In this document: positions 27,788 to 39,799 of the stretch, piece after piece | Position numbering within the stretch: the first letter of the stretch is position 1 | Layout: each line of letters opens with the position of its first letter | Source: Trichomonas vaginalis G3 | Taxonomy: Eukaryota > Parabasalia > Trichomonadida > Trichomonadidae | DNA: 64,000 bases | Assembly: GCF_026262505.1 (NCBI RefSeq) | Contig: NC_067203.1 | Span: 1-64,000 of the forward strand | Direction: 5' to 3' | Position numbers and translations under genes: made by a program | The notes under the pieces: generated by a model | Told to the model about the DNA's origin: nothing | The model's input: the letters and a program-made list of their open reading frames with translations, nothing else | The model's database searches: none

Positions 27788-28108
27788 ATGACGAAAACTA
27801 TTGAGATAACAAACTACAACGGTCATGAGTTCAAGAATTTGTTCTTCGTTCCTCGTGAAAATACATTCTATCAGATACGAGGGAGAAAGGGTAAAGTTAG
27901 TTTGAGCGTTTATGAAGGAATGAAGAATGGAAAGTTTATACAAGCATACGATACAAACGGTAAACGTGTTTCATTAGCTTTGTCAAAACTTACTAACATT
28001 TATTTTGACAGTGATTTTGACCTATATGAAGAAGAAAGTGAGTCAGAAGATTATGAGCTGTTATGTGAAGCACAGCAATGGGAGGAGTTGCAATACTTTT
28101 GTAAGTGA
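27788..28108 (+). CDS. TIR-encoded 106-aa protein, right copy
   Basis: Second copy of the TIR gene, with the same protein sequence as 3192-3512; both copies are transcribed outward, towards the ends of the element. TTTTTATATAA stands directly before the ATG. See the left copy for domain notes. Confidence 0.75.
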   Translation: MTKTIEITNYNGHEFKNLFFVPRENTFYQIRGRKGKVSLSVYEGMKNGKFIQAYDTNGKRVSLALSKLTNIYFDSDFDLYEEESESEDYELLCEAQQWEELQYFCK

Positions 28109-28232
28109 GAACGTTTATTTTTTACATTAGTGAGGTGAAGTGGTTGATGGCTTTGTAAATATTTAAGGTTAAGTTGGTGTTGTCGTTTGTGTTGTAAAAT
28201 ATACGTTAACGGTTTTGTAAAGTGTCAAAACC

Positions 28233-28279
28233 GCTAAGTGGTGTACGGAGGCGCGCAGTGCCTCAGTACACGACTTAGC
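28233..28279. repeat. Terminal hairpin, right end of Maverick 1
   Basis: Mirror copy of the hairpin at 3022-3068, ending 10 nt inside the right terminus, with the same arms and loop. Confidence 0.85.
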
Positions 28280-28288
28280 CATACTAAC

Positions 28289-28294
28289 TTCTCA
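28289..28294. repeat. Right target-site duplication of Maverick 1
   Basis: TTCTCA, the partner of 3006-3011; its first T may belong to the TIR. Host sequence continues with ATTGCATAATT. Confidence 0.85.
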
Positions 28295-28451
28295 ATTGCA
28301 TAATTAATTAAAAATTCATGTGAATTTAAAAAATCGGTAGATTAAATTTGCATGGGTATAAGAGGAAGTACACAATAATACCCCTGAACTACATACTCTG
28401 TAAATGAATAGTGAGGAGAAAGACTTCGCAGAATTTCAAGTGTTTTTATGA

Positions 28452-29294
28452 ATTTTAATATATGATTGTGTTGTTAAGTATTATGCGGATAAAATCGAAT
28501 TATTGACTGTTGACAACAAAGACGAATTCAACAATAAAATGAAAGAATTAAGAACACAACGCGATCAAAACGTCAAAGCATTGAGTCCTAAATTATCCGA
28601 TTCAAACAACATTTCCGAATTAAAGAAATTGTATAATTCAGAAGAAGAACGACGTAAGAATGAATTAACCGTTATCCAAAACTACGAGAACTCTATTATC
28701 GAAACAGAGAAGAACGTAATGAACATGTTCACATCACATTTACCATTAATCACATCTTCATTGATGTCATTGTTTGATAAATTCCCATTATTAGAAGATT
28801 TGATTCCAGGTCCAGTTGCCAATGAAGAACGCAGGACATTGAAATCATTGATTAAAGACAAAGAAAGGAAGTCCATGCAATTACCAGATGACCAAGACAG
28901 ACCATTCCATGTCCGGCAATGGCCAACATTACCTTTAACAATGGAACCATTGTCTTCTATGACCAGTCAAACAGAAAGTCAAGATCAACAAACGAAAGAG
29001 AAGAATTCAGGAAGGAAAACAGTTAAGAAACCAAAGAAATCAGATGCAATCAAGTCTGTTGAATCCGCAATGATGCCTATTATTACATCTATTGACACAT
29101 CTATGTATCGCGGCGTTATTGTTGAAAGGAATCGCTCATTTGAGGAATATCAACGTGAAATGAAGTCACGTGTTACATCATTTGAAACATATATCAATTT
29201 CATGAAAGAAGAAACACAGAAATTCTCAGAATTCTGGTTAAAGTCTATCAACAACTTATGTCCACGCTTCGTCATCCCAAAAGAATCTAAATAA
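28452..29294 (+). CDS. Host coiled-coil protein, probably 5'-truncated
   Basis: Open frame of about 280 codons without an ATG until 28539. Regular host-like codon use. Long charged helices (NKMKELRTQRDQNVKALSPK, NSEEERRKNELTVIQNYENS), a hydrophobic stretch (LPLITSSLMSLFDKFPLLED), a Lys-rich linker (EKNSGRKTVKKPKKSDAIKS) and a helical end. No family recognised. The stop is followed by AAATAAAG, fitting the trichomonad habit of placing the UAAA polyadenylation signal at the stop. The missing start close to the Maverick end suggests a gene fragment or a start at the internal Met. Confidence 0.5.
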   Translation: MLIYDCVVKYYADKIELLTVDNKDEFNNKMKELRTQRDQNVKALSPKLSDSNNISELKKLYNSEEERRKNELTVIQNYENSIIETEKNVMNMFTSHLPLITSSLMSLFDKFPLLEDLIPGPVANEERRTLKSLIKDKERKSMQLPDDQDRPFHVRQWPTLPLTMEPLSSMTSQTESQDQQTKEKNSGRKTVKKPKKSDAIKSVESAMMPIITSIDTSMYRGVIVERNRSFEEYQREMKSRVTSFETYINFMKEETQKFSEFWLKSINNLCPRFVIPKESK

Positions 29295-29797
29295 ATAAAG
29301 TTATTTTGTTTTTTATTTTATTAATTATCTCATAAATAATGAATTTTATGTTTTAGAAGTATAAAAAAAGTAAGATGATAATGTAATAAATCATTGATTA
29401 AAGAACAATATTTCAAGTGTTGTTGATATTACAATCAAGAGGTATATTACATATATTCATGAATATTTAGATTCGAATGACATTGACTTCCATCTTCCAA
29501 GTTTTGTTGATGTTACAATCAAGAACTCTATACAACAACAACTAATAGTTATGTTAAATATAATCAAATTATGAGATTGTGAAGTGCGAGACTTTTCACC
29601 AGACAAAAAATAAATAAATAATCAATATTATCATATTCCATGCTAATTTTTGAGTAGGATTTAATTACATTCATTTATCCATATGGAAATGTAATAAATT
29701 CTGTCATCATTGAATTTTTTACAGAACACAGAATACGGATATTTTAGAAAGTTTCTATATAAATAAAAGTAATTTTATTTAAGATAAATAATTAATA
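29295..29797. other. AT-rich spacer, no gene seen
   Basis: Two short similar stretches (TGTTGATATTACAATCAAGA near 29420 and TGTTGATGTTACAATCAAGA near 29505) are the only structure noticed. No open frame supported. Confidence 0.5.
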
Positions 29798-30690
29798 TTA
29801 AATATTTAATAATCGATGACGTGGGAATCGGTGAGAGAAATATTCAATGCATTTGGTTTTATTGATAATTGCAAATTCTGCTTGGCAATTACCAGTTGAA
29901 AGATGAATCAATTTGTTAGTAAATGGTTCTCTTGTATTAGTAGGTTCTACATTTCTATAAAATGTTGATGAAATCGAATTGTCAATGTAACAACTATCAA
30001 CTGTTAATTGATCATAATAGTTATATATCAAACATGAATCTTGAGGAACAGTGTTGTTAATAAAAGAACAACTTTTTACAGTAAGAGAATTATCTGAATG
30101 GTAAATAATTCCATATGTTGATTTTGTTTTGGTATTATTTATAATATTACATGAATCAATCAAAGAGTTATACCAAATATCTAGAATCATTTCACTTGTT
30201 GCTAAATTATTAACAACAGTTGAATAGTTATATTTTGTTGTGTATTTACCTAAAGGACTTTGAAACCAACCAGCAGGTCCCCAAGATGCTTTGCATGATG
30301 AGAAATTTGTTGATGAAACTATGATGTTATCAAGTTCTGCATTTATAGAGTAACCAAAACTTTCTTTTCCTACATCGAAAAGGGAACTTTCAATAAAAAA
30401 GTTTAAGTTATCGTTGTCAACTTTGTATTTGAAAAATGTGCTCCTTGTTGACTTTGGCATTTTGTACAACAGAATTTTCGTTGAACAATCGAGCTATTAC
30501 TGCCGATTTTGTAGTTAATGCAACTTCCACTCCCAGTTGAAGTGCAGTTACTAAAAGAACACCGATTATGTAGGAATAAGGAGTTTTTAATTGGATCGAA
30601 GTTGATAACTCGGTTATTATCATCAAAAAAATTGCACTCATCTAAGTAATATTGACCTTGACCTGCTGGTAGATTACAATTTTGACAATG
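29798..30690 (-). pseudogene. Beta-helix surface-protein-like host gene, broken
   Basis: Open part 29798-30469 (223 codons) plus an upstream piece to about 30690 in other frames, with no start or signal peptide seen. Repeats of the type CSFINNTVP, CNIINNTKT, CYIDNSISS and SSCKASWGP at about 20-30 residue spacing are typical of right-handed parallel beta-helix proteins, such as the polymorphic-membrane-protein-like family that T. vaginalis is known to have. The upstream piece contains GQGQYYLDECNFFDD and CSFSNCTSTGSGSC, the same repeat type. At least two frame breaks near 30440-30480. Likely a decayed member of a surface-protein family. Confidence 0.5.
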
Positions 30691-30719
30691 ATTAGTTTGT
30701 TTCCTAAAATTGACTTGAA

Positions 30720-33700
30720 GTAACTATTCCAAATATTGTCATCCTCTAAAGATAGAATTATGGTGAACATTTTATTAATTTGTCAAAAAATGCCATCCTA
30801 TCGTTTTTTTAGAATTTGAAAAAAAAAATGCACTCAACTTATTTTTGTCAAAACTAGAGCAAAAATGCCCTAATGCATATGTCCTCCATGTTCTTTCTTG
30901 CTGGTGGCGTTAGCGATTATCAGAACAATCTTCTGTTTGCCTGAGAAAAAACGAATTCACCAATTTGTTGAATAAAGTCGAGAATTACATTTTTTGATAT
31001 AACTTGAACAAAATCTAGCATTTTACTAGTTCACATATGGTTTTTGATCTTTGATCTTTTGAATGTCAGAAATCAAATTTTGCCTGAATATTTATGGTCA
31101 TATTCTGACACAATGGAATTCGGTCGTGGTATTTTGCCAACAACAAGCAATCGAAAGTATCTATGAATCGTTTCTATTGAAAGAAATAATTATATACCAT
31201 AATTAATTTTTCTCAACTGGTCAGAGAACGAGAAAAATGCTTAGATCTGAAGAGGATCGATATCATGTGGTGTTGTCAAGCAGTTCGAAATATCCAAAAA
31301 CAAAATATTAAATGAATAGATTTTGAGATGCTTATATATATATAGTCGGGAGAAAAAGGTATAAACGGGGCAAAAAGGTGTAAACCTTGATATTTAGAAG
31401 CCAATATTAATATAAATAGTATCCTTACATTGAGTATATTTGGGCAGTGCATTCAAAACAAAAACTTAAAAATATGTAAATTTAGATATTTTAATTTTTT
31501 AAAAAAACTTAATAAGACTCAAAAAATCATTGCTAGTAAATTAAAATAGTATATAAGCAATATCTTTATTCATTTTTGCCAATGAAACTTACAATTCTTT
31601 GAATAATTTGCAAGAATTTTATTCTTGTTGGCTTTCATTAAGGCCATGTGTAAAAATATTGTGATTTTTACTGGATCCTTTGGACTGTAATCTGTCTAAA
31701 TTGACTTCAGCGGGCATAAACCAAATAAATTTCATTATTTGGCGTTTTTCTTCGATAAATATTAAGGAGAATGATCTAAATCATATGTGGAACCGTAACA
31801 TTAAGTGATCATGTGTTGATCCATCAAGGAAATCAGTAGTTGGAGTTGGATAATCCATAATGAAAAATTATAAACGTTCATTTTTTATTAAGTTTTATTT
31901 CTTTCATATTTCGATTATTTTAAGGATGTCAATTCGGAAAATTGTTTTCATTTTAGGAGAATATAATTTTCCATTTGGAAAATTTAAAAAGTGAGACGCG
32001 CAGGATTCGAACTTTTTTAAAAGTTGATTTAAATATATTCTAGTGTGGATTCTAAGGATAATATCATATTTAAAATAAGAATATACTAGTTTAGGTGGTA
32101 TAATTTTTTCGATAAATTTGAGAGTATGTACGTTTAGGGCATCAAAAGTGTCAATTCGCTCAGCGAAAGCTGAGCTAGCTTCGTTCTCGAAAGAATAGGG
32201 AAGGAGTGAAAGAGAGTGATACAGATGTTGACACATTCATATCATTTCAACAAATTTTGATCAAATTGAAATGCAATGAAATTCAATTCACTTCATATCC
32301 TTCAGTCAGTACATTGACATCCTTCTACATCACAATGATAACTCGTGCATCAATAGTTCTACAACTAACTCAGAAAAAACAAGATTTTTCCTTCCAGCTT
32401 ACAGCTTTTAAAAAGTTTCGATGATAAAAATCACTCTACTCTTGTTTATCGATATGTTGTGATAGTAGGTAAACGTATTCTTATCGATATTAATAAAAAT
32501 ATTTTTACGAAAATCTGAACCAATTACAGAGTTATTCATAAAGTTTATGATAACTGTAATTACTTCATCTTTGTTTAATATTTGAATAAACAATTTAATT
32601 TAATTTGCATAATTTTTTTTAGTTGAAAGACAGGAAACTTAGTTGAGTTTGTATTATTTTTATCGTTCAATTCATTGTATCAGTGAGTGATCCAGATATT
32701 TAAGATATTTACAAAAAATTTATTAATTTGATTAACAAATTTTAATCAAAATAGCAAAAATCTATTTGATAGCTGTAAACAAACAATAATTTTTATTTCA
32801 AGCAAAATCAATTATTTTCATCTAAACGTATAAAATTGTCAATTTTATGAGAATAAATTTAAAATCTCATGAAATATAAAGGAGAGTAATATTTTTCAAT
32901 TTTCTTTTTTTCTTTCTCTCAAATATTTTCTATTGGGAATTTTCTTGTTATCAAAAAATAATTTTAATATTTGTTTATTTCATTACATACAATAAAATTT
33001 TCAAAACTCTATTTCTTCACAAGAAAATTTTTTTATTTCCCATAATGTTCTCCATTTGATGCTGAGTCTAAATCTCGATTTTTGAATTTTCTTCTTTCCA
33101 AATTTCTTTTTTCCAAATTAGAAGTTTAATTCAAATTTTCAATAGTTTATATATTTTCTCAAACCGTCTTAGATTTTCTCACTTTTTAGGGATTTTCTCT
33201 CAAAATATACAAAAATAGTAATACCAATACATGCGTCTATGGCATTCCAAACGGGAACCGTGGTTGGTTACCATGGATTTCCGTCACCGGTCACATTTTA
33301 AAGATTTTTAAAGCCTTATAAAAATATGCTTTGTAAATCATTTTTTGTAAATCGGCAAAAATTTGGTAATTTTCTTCAACTAATAAATCTGCGAATAGCA
33401 TTTATAATACAAGAACAATCTTTTAAAATGCGTTTGATTCATTTTTGTATAATTTCATATAGGCACATATATTCTTCCGGGACTTTCCGTGATTTTACCG
33501 TAAAATCATTAGTTTACACCAATTTTTCCGTATTTTGAATAGTTTACTGCACTTTTTCCGTAAAATTGAGTTACGGGAATCCGCAAAATTTCCGGACCTC
33601 ATTTTTCATAGAATATAATAATAATATTTGATAAAAAGATATATTATTTATATTTTTGATTTTTGAATTACGGAAAAAGTGAATTGATAACTTGATTTTT

Positions 33701-34077
33701 TTATATGGTTAATTTTTCAAATGATATTATGAAGATCTAAAATATTAAAAGTAAAAAATTGAATTACGGAAAAAGTGAGGTCAAAAGTGAAATAAATTTG
33801 CAGAACAATTTTCATTGAAATAAGCTTTATTTTTCATTATTAATAACAATGCTGTAATAAACAGAAATTCATCAAAAGTGACAGCTCTCAATTTTTTGAC
33901 ATTTGTAAATTCTAAATTGAATGAGAAAAATGAAATAATACTAAGCATAATACAATATTCTAGATTTAATTATAATTAGGAAAAAGTTAGTTTTGAGAGT
34001 ACTTTTCATAGGCATATAGAATGAAATCTTCTGAAAAATAATATCACATAAACTCATATTATTTTCTAATATATAAC

Positions 34078-34083
<6 letters not shown>
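30720..34083. other. 3.4 kb AT-rich DNA without supported genes
   Basis: Only short, low-quality frames. A patch near 33230-33310 (CCGTGGTTGGTTACCATGGA) is less AT-rich and may be a decayed repeat. AAGGATGTCAATTCGGAA at about 31923 has an inverted partner near 59485 on the far side of Maverick 2. Nothing else can be supported. Confidence 0.45.
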
Positions 34084-34112
<29 letters not shown>

Positions 34113-34115
<3 letters not shown>

Positions 34116-34390
34116 TAGTGGGGCTTCCAGGCACTTCGTGCCTTCTAGCCCTGAAGATGTTTAGTATAAATGAAGTTTTTATTCGGAAAATTGTTAGTCT
34201 TCTTGGTCGAAAACATTATATAATGTTTCACTTTTCACAAATTATATATGTTTTCATGTTTTGTCAAGACTTCTTCGTAAATGTTTTGTCAAGACTTCTT
34301 CGTAAAATCAGACAAAAATAATGTTTAGGGTAGAAGGTTAGATATAACCTCTTTTCTAACCTCTTTTCTACCCTCTTGAATTTGTCAAGA
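34113..34390 (+). repeat. Left TIR of Maverick 2
   Basis: Matches the reverse complement of about 58005-58229 with differences and a short unrelated patch (about 34155-34225). Contains the two-tier hairpin, TAAATGAAGTTTTTATTCGG, CACAAATTATATATGTTTTC and a TTAGATATAACC palindrome. Confidence 0.8.
34120..34151. repeat. Two-tier terminal hairpin, left end of Maverick 2
   Basis: GGGGCT-TCC-AGGCAC-TTC-GTGCCT-TCT-AGCCC: inner stem of 6 bp with a 3-nt loop, outer stem of 5-6 bp, joined by 3-nt bulges on both sides. Mirrored at 58193-58224. Confidence 0.85.
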
Positions 34391-34960
34391 TTTCTTCGTA
34401 AATGTTTTGTCAAGACTTCTTCGTAAAGACTTTGTCAAGACTTCTTCGTAAAGACTTTGTTGAGATTTCTTCATGAAATTTACACCAAAAATAATGTTTA
34501 GGGTAGAAGGTTAGATATAACCTCTTTTCTAACCTCTTTTCTACCCTCTTGAATTTTCATGAAATTTACACCAAAAATATATTTTAGGTGAAGAGGTGAG
34601 ATATAACCTGTTTTTTCACCTAATTTTTCACCTCTTGAATTTTCATGAAATTTACACCAAAAATATACTACTAGGGTCATTTACGAAGAAATCTCAACAA
34701 AGTCTTTACGAAGAAATCTCAACAAAACATAGACAAGAAAGTTCATGAGAAATTAGATGAAGAAGTCTTAACAAAGTCTTTACGAAGAAATTCATGAAAA
34801 TTCAAGAGGGTAGAAAAGAGGTTAGAAAAGAGGTTATATATAACCTTCTACCCTAAAATATATTTTTGGGTCATTTACACTCATTTACGAAGAAATCTCA
34901 ACAAAGTCTTTACGAAGAAGTCACAATAAAACATCTGTCAAAAGCCGCTTTTTAACTTCA
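34262..34960. repeat. Subterminal repeat array
   Basis: Many copies of TGTCAAGACTTCTTCGTAAA and its inverse TTTACGAAGAAATCTCAACA, interleaved with palindromic GGTTAGATATAACC and GGTGAGATATAACC units flanked by CTTTTCTAACCTCTTTTCTA. The same motifs reappear near the right end (about 58000-58130) and around the cassette (45835-46015). No gene here. Confidence 0.8.
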
Positions 34961-34966
34961 CTTAAA

Positions 34967-37900
34967 ATGCCACGTAAGCTACGTAAGAATATACGTAAGA
35001 GGAAGAGAGCATTGAAACATCCAATAGTAAAACTGACACCACAACAACAGTTGCAACAACAAATGCTGAATGACCCCACTATGTTGCAACAAATGTCAAG
35101 CAATCCTATGCTTTTAAACCGAGTTGTTGGTGCACAGAGTGGAGGTTTAAGAGCGGCACTTTTAGCGAAAATGGCAGGCTATGGTGGAGCTGCAGACGGA
35201 ACAGCCTATAACCCTCAAAGTCAAATGAATTTGAGTTCACTCAAAAATCAAATAACAGATGTCAAAAAGTCAAACATAGACATACAGAAACAAATAAGTG
35301 AAAACGAAAAGAAACTAGAATATGACAGACACACAAAGAAACTCAATGAGTTAAACGTAGAGAAAAAGAAGAAAGAAGAACAACTGAAAGAACTAAGTAC
35401 AGAGGAATATGCGAAAAAAGTGTCAGAAAAAGCAGCAGAAGTAGCAAAAATGGAACAAGATGTCATAAATTTGAAAAACCATACTACTCAATATAAAGTA
35501 CTGAAAGATGAAGAGATAAAACAAAAAGCCCTGAAGACATATATGGATAGCGATGAGTATAAAAAAGAAGTTGAAGCAAATGTAAAGGCAGAAAAACTTT
35601 TACAGTTGCAAAACCAAACCGTACAGTATGAAAACTTAGCACAAGAAAGTAAAAATAACGACGCAGCCATGCAAAAGGCAATGAAAAGCGCAGAATATAT
35701 AAAAGCTAACAATGACTGGTTAGATGCCCAAGCCAACGCTAAAGCAGCCCAACTCATAGGGTCAATAAGGACAAAAATACAAGCGGATGAAGACAGTTCA
35801 AATGAAGCTTTAACGAATGCTGACTTTAAGAACGCCTTCGAAGCTCTTCATAGTAAGGTGAAACAAGTGAACGATTTCTCATCTGGAAAGAAACTGAAGT
35901 CTGAAGGTTTCGACAAAGAGTTAAAAGAAGTAGCACAAAATATGACGAAAATAACAGATGCAGCAACGAGACAGGCAGTTCAAAGTGCCTATGACGCCGT
36001 TAGAGCAACTGTTGTGAAAAGTCAAGAAAAAGAGTTACAACAGACCAAAACAGACCTAGTAAATGCTTTCTTAAAAACGAAAAGTCAGGTAGGACATTAC
36101 GCTGCAGATGGAACATATGTGCCAGCTGGTGGAACTTATATACCACCAAACCCTCCAAGAGAAGCACCTGCACCAGGACTACCTAAAACATTTACATCGT
36201 CACATGGACACAGACACAGGCATGCACCAAAACCAACACAACAACCAACAGTTCAAAATCCAACAAACAACCAACAGTTCAAAACCAGCACAGCAACCAA
36301 CAGTTCAAAACCCTGCACAACAACAACCACAAACAGAGCAAGGACATAAAAGAAGTAGAGAACAAGGAAACCAAGAATTCTTAAAAATGCTTAAAGAAGA
36401 CTATGGTTACCCAGATACTCTTGACTTTAGTGACAGATATAAAGAAGCTATTAGAAAGTTCAAGGAAGGAAATACTGACCCGAACCTATTTAGCTTTATG
36501 GCTCAGCACCAAATGGATATAATTTCAAACCTGGAAAATACAAGCTCGCTAAGGGATATGATTTAATAGCATATCATCCAAATGACATGATGAATTTACT
36601 CCGAGATATTTGGTGTCAGAGCTAAATGACAATTCAACTTCTCATGAAACGCGTAAAAAATAGAGACGGAACGAAAGAAAAAAGGTTATGAATGCGGATG
36701 ACTTAGATAGGGAACTTGTTAAAAACGGTCTCGGAATATATGAAATGCCAGCAGATGAGGTACAAGAAACTCCACAGGAAGAAGTTCAGATACAACCAGA
36801 CATGGAAGAAATAGTTCAGCAACAACAGCTAGAAGAGCCTGAAGGAAACGAACAAGTCACTCCTTTGGAAACTAACTTCACAGAACTAGATGAAGATTTG
36901 GAACAGCCGAAAAATCTTGACCCTCAACAAGAGTATGCGGAGAATATGGAATATTTCCAAGAGTCTAAAAAAAATTCGGCTGACATAGTAGAAGAATATC
37001 GAAAAATGTTTGCCGACATACAAAAGACTCCAACACCAGATGAAAATATTCAGCATAGAATGGAAGAACTGAAAAAAAATGTACACAAATACAACAACCC
37101 TTTTTACTTACGAGCATTTAACGTTCAATCTTCGGATGAACTCGGTGAAGATAAAAGGTTAAATTTCAAGAAAACATATAGAAATGAAACATTGTTTAAA
37201 GTTCATTCAGAACCTAACCAAGATGGAAACAAACCTACTTTTGTTTCTGCAGACGATGGAACTACAATGAGATGGGGTCATAAAGCTAATCCGGATAGGT
37301 GGTTCATAAACTTACAACCTCAATTCCAAGAAGTTGTAGACGCAATGGAAGTCAATGGTGAACCAGATATAGCTGGTATTTTCAGCGCGGCTTTAATGCC
37401 ATTGAAAGATATGAAAGATGCAGATATTTTGGACCAGTATGAAATGAACATGGCTGATGGAAATATAACACCTGACGTTCTAGAACATTTATCTCAAAGA
37501 ACTACACAGAACCATAGAGATGGTATATTTGGTGAAGAGTTTAGAAAGAAAGTTAGGGAGAGCGAAGGAAGAGAACCTATTGTACATGACCTTGCAAACG
37601 AAAGTTTACAAAATGTCATAAAAACTTACTTTGCAGACAATGAACCGAGAAGGGATGAATATTTAAGAAAACTCAAATGGACAGTACCAAATGAAATGTT
37701 AGTATTGAAAAACATGTTCCTTGACAAAATAAAACCAACTACAGAAATAAACGACGCAAGACTGAAAGATTGGGTAAAGCTTTCCCATTCACAAAAGATA
37801 TTGTTGGTAACATGGAAAGAAAACCAGAATGGCTACAAAAACATATATTTGGAAACGAGCTTATTCCATATGGACAGGCACTGTTTGAAGAGCTTGAACC

Positions 37901-38163
37901 GGAAACTCAGGAAAGAGTCATGCAAACAATACGCGAAGACTCAAATACAACTATGACAAACTCTTTCTAGGATATAGGTTACCTGAGATGGGCGACCAGA
38001 GCCAAAAGGCAAAAAGGACATGGGAAATTTGCAACATACTAGATGAACATAATGCAAAGATGCAACAACTTCAAGCAGAGGGCAATGAAGGAAAAAGAAG
38101 AGTTAAAAACTCAGTCAGGAAGAAAGTAAAGCTTGGTCCACGTGGGTTCTATTATGACATATA
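34967..38163 (+). pseudogene. Large coiled-coil structural protein
   Basis: One long gene, of the order of 1000 codons, broken (about four breaks). The start is very basic (MPRKLRKNIRKRKRALKHP), then Gln-rich, then a long coiled coil (KLNELNVEKKKKEEQLKELS), a Gln/Pro/Thr-rich hinge, and a C-terminal part with PDTLDFSDRYKEAIRKFKEG, VKNGLGIYEMPADEVQE and a very basic end. A close relative opens at 61439 in Maverick 3. It lies directly before the capsid gene; a scaffolding, core or DNA-binding particle role is inference. CTTTTTAACTTCACTTAAAA precedes the ATG in both copies. Confidence 0.6.
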
Positions 38164-38196
38164 AATCCAACTATTCTATATTTTTACTCATATGAA

Positions 38197-39797
38197 ATGT
38201 ACGCCGCTCAGAATATAACGCCAACAGTTTTGGATGCTATGAATGGAAATGTTTCCGAATGGTATAACGAATGCGACAATGCCATTAGAAGGTCAGAAAT
38301 AGTTCCTGGAACTTACGAATATACAACTGCTGTTTCTTATGGAAACGTAGGTGAGTTTGGAGAAGGTTCTTCAACAACAGTAGATATTGCTTGCGACAGG
38401 TTTCATATAATTTCTATTGACAACTCTTTCTTATACGTGGAACAAGACATTGAAATAAAACCTTCTGCCAAGTTGTCTGACAAGAAAGGTTGCAATGGAA
38501 TTTTCTATGTCGGATACCAATATGCTCCAGAAGTTTTCATGGGATATAAGATATATTCTAACTCTGACTTAGTTCAAACAGTAACATGGGCAAACTATGA
38601 ATGGTTCGCTTTGAGAAACTCAGTACAACCACAAGCTAGAGAACAAACAGACCAGTATGCAACTATTGAGAAAATAAGAAGACTTGACCCTAACGTTCCA
38701 GGAGTTTATGTTAACCTTTCTGGACAATGGAACTGCTGCCATAAGTAAAACTGAAACTTAGAGTTCCTTTGTCATCTTTCCTCATCTTCAGGTTTTTAAG
38801 ATACTTGCCAAACTGGGCAGGAAAAATTTCTATCGAACTTACTCCAAGCAAAAATAACTTAGTCATTGCACCAACACAAGACCCATTCACTCTTACAGAA
38901 GTAGTGGAACAAATAAAAGTCATTCGCCGACTTTTGCAAAGACAAAGTTGACTTAGACTTTGGTTTCTCAAACCTCAACACTGAAGTAAACTATTATTTC
39001 AATGCTGCTGGAACTGCTTGGGACCCAGTTAAGTTCACATGCGAAAAGTTTGAATGCAAGAGAATAGAAAGCAGACTTGCAGTCTATATGTTGGACCAGA
39101 TATTTCAAATGCTTTAGCTGCCAAATATATTGCAGTTCCACTTATGTTCCCTATACACCAAATATCTGTCAAAGACTTTGCAGGTGAAGTTGGAAACCAA
39201 AGTGCTGACCCAGGTGCAAGAACAGATATTGCCTTAACAACTGCAATGAAACATGCAGATACTATGTTTGTACTGTTCAGACGAACTATAAATGACTATT
39301 CTTGTTTCTACAACCCTGGTATTAAATATCATATAAACATAGATGGCAAATATTATCCAAGAGAAGAATATTCTACAGTTGAGGATATGAGGTCATACAA
39401 CTTGACATTAGATGCTATGAACTTTAACAACAACTTCACAACAACCATTAACCCTGAAATGCAAAGTTCTATTATGCCATATGTGAAAGTATGGACCCAT
39501 ACAGGAGCTCAAAACACTCAATATACAAATGGAGACCGTTCAAACTTTTGGCTTGGCATTCCATTTGCTGACTCAGAAGACTTTATGGGTGGTATTTCAA
39601 CTGTTGGTACAGTTCAAATACAATATACTGGTGACAGAGACGGTCCAGATGAATTGAAAGCAAAGAAGTTTACAAAACCAATAGCACTTTTCACGGAAGA
39701 TGCTCTTTTGAAGATTCGTTCGATGAAACCTGCTGGGGCTCCTCAGATTGGTATAACGACAGCTTCCATCGAGCAGATTTTGGCAGCAGGTCAGTAA
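38197..39797 (+). pseudogene. Major capsid protein candidate (double jelly roll)
   Basis: About 530 codons, broken (about three breaks). Beta-rich; it has CDRFHIISIDNSFLYVEQDI, FLRYLPNWAGKISIELTPSK, AAKYIAVPLMFPIHQISVKD and MPYVKVWTHTGAQNTQYTNG. The second segment aligns with the capsid candidate of Maverick 1 (FLPLEAIRFIPAFAGNIQLK). Length and position next to a large structural gene fit the Polinton major capsid protein. TTTTTACTCATATGAA stands directly before the ATG. Confidence 0.65.
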
Positions 39798-39799
39798 GT

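Larger units (their letters stand above)
3012..28289. mobile_element. Maverick/Polinton element 1
   Basis: A 25,278-bp element bounded by inverted repeats of about 706 and 762 bp that begin AGTTAGTATGG and by a 5-6 bp target duplication. It carries the Polinton gene set: double-jelly-roll capsid candidate, packaging ATPase, family B polymerase with protein-primed features, retroviral-type integrase and minor capsid candidates. Extras are HNH and GIY-YIG nucleases, KilA-N proteins and a phage-like fibre. Genes lie on both strands, often head to head. The element is broken, with about 15-20 breaks in coding frames, plus a mariner and a non-autonomous transposon inserted. Near-identity of the TIRs suggests a recent insertion. 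No adenain-like protease was recognised. Confidence 0.93.
27528..28289 (-). repeat. Right terminal inverted repeat of Maverick 1
   Basis: Reverse complement of 3012-3717, with a longer A/T tract. Contains the second copy of the 106-codon gene, the palindromic GGTGA repeat at about 27559-27610 and the terminal hairpin. Confidence 0.92.

Noticed and set aside
3012-28289. Adenain-like cysteine protease expected in a Polinton
   Set aside because: I searched the open frames of Mavericks 1 and 2 for the H-D/N-Q-C order and found nothing convincing; it may be missing, highly diverged or in a broken region.
31904-32236. 110-codon minus-strand frame in host AT-rich DNA
   Set aside because: Unusual composition, no domain, no promoter motif; probably chance.
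34084-34112. Poly(A) tail of a retroposed sequence
   Set aside because: The A run is mirrored by a T run at the other end next to the same hairpin, so it belongs to the Maverick terminus.
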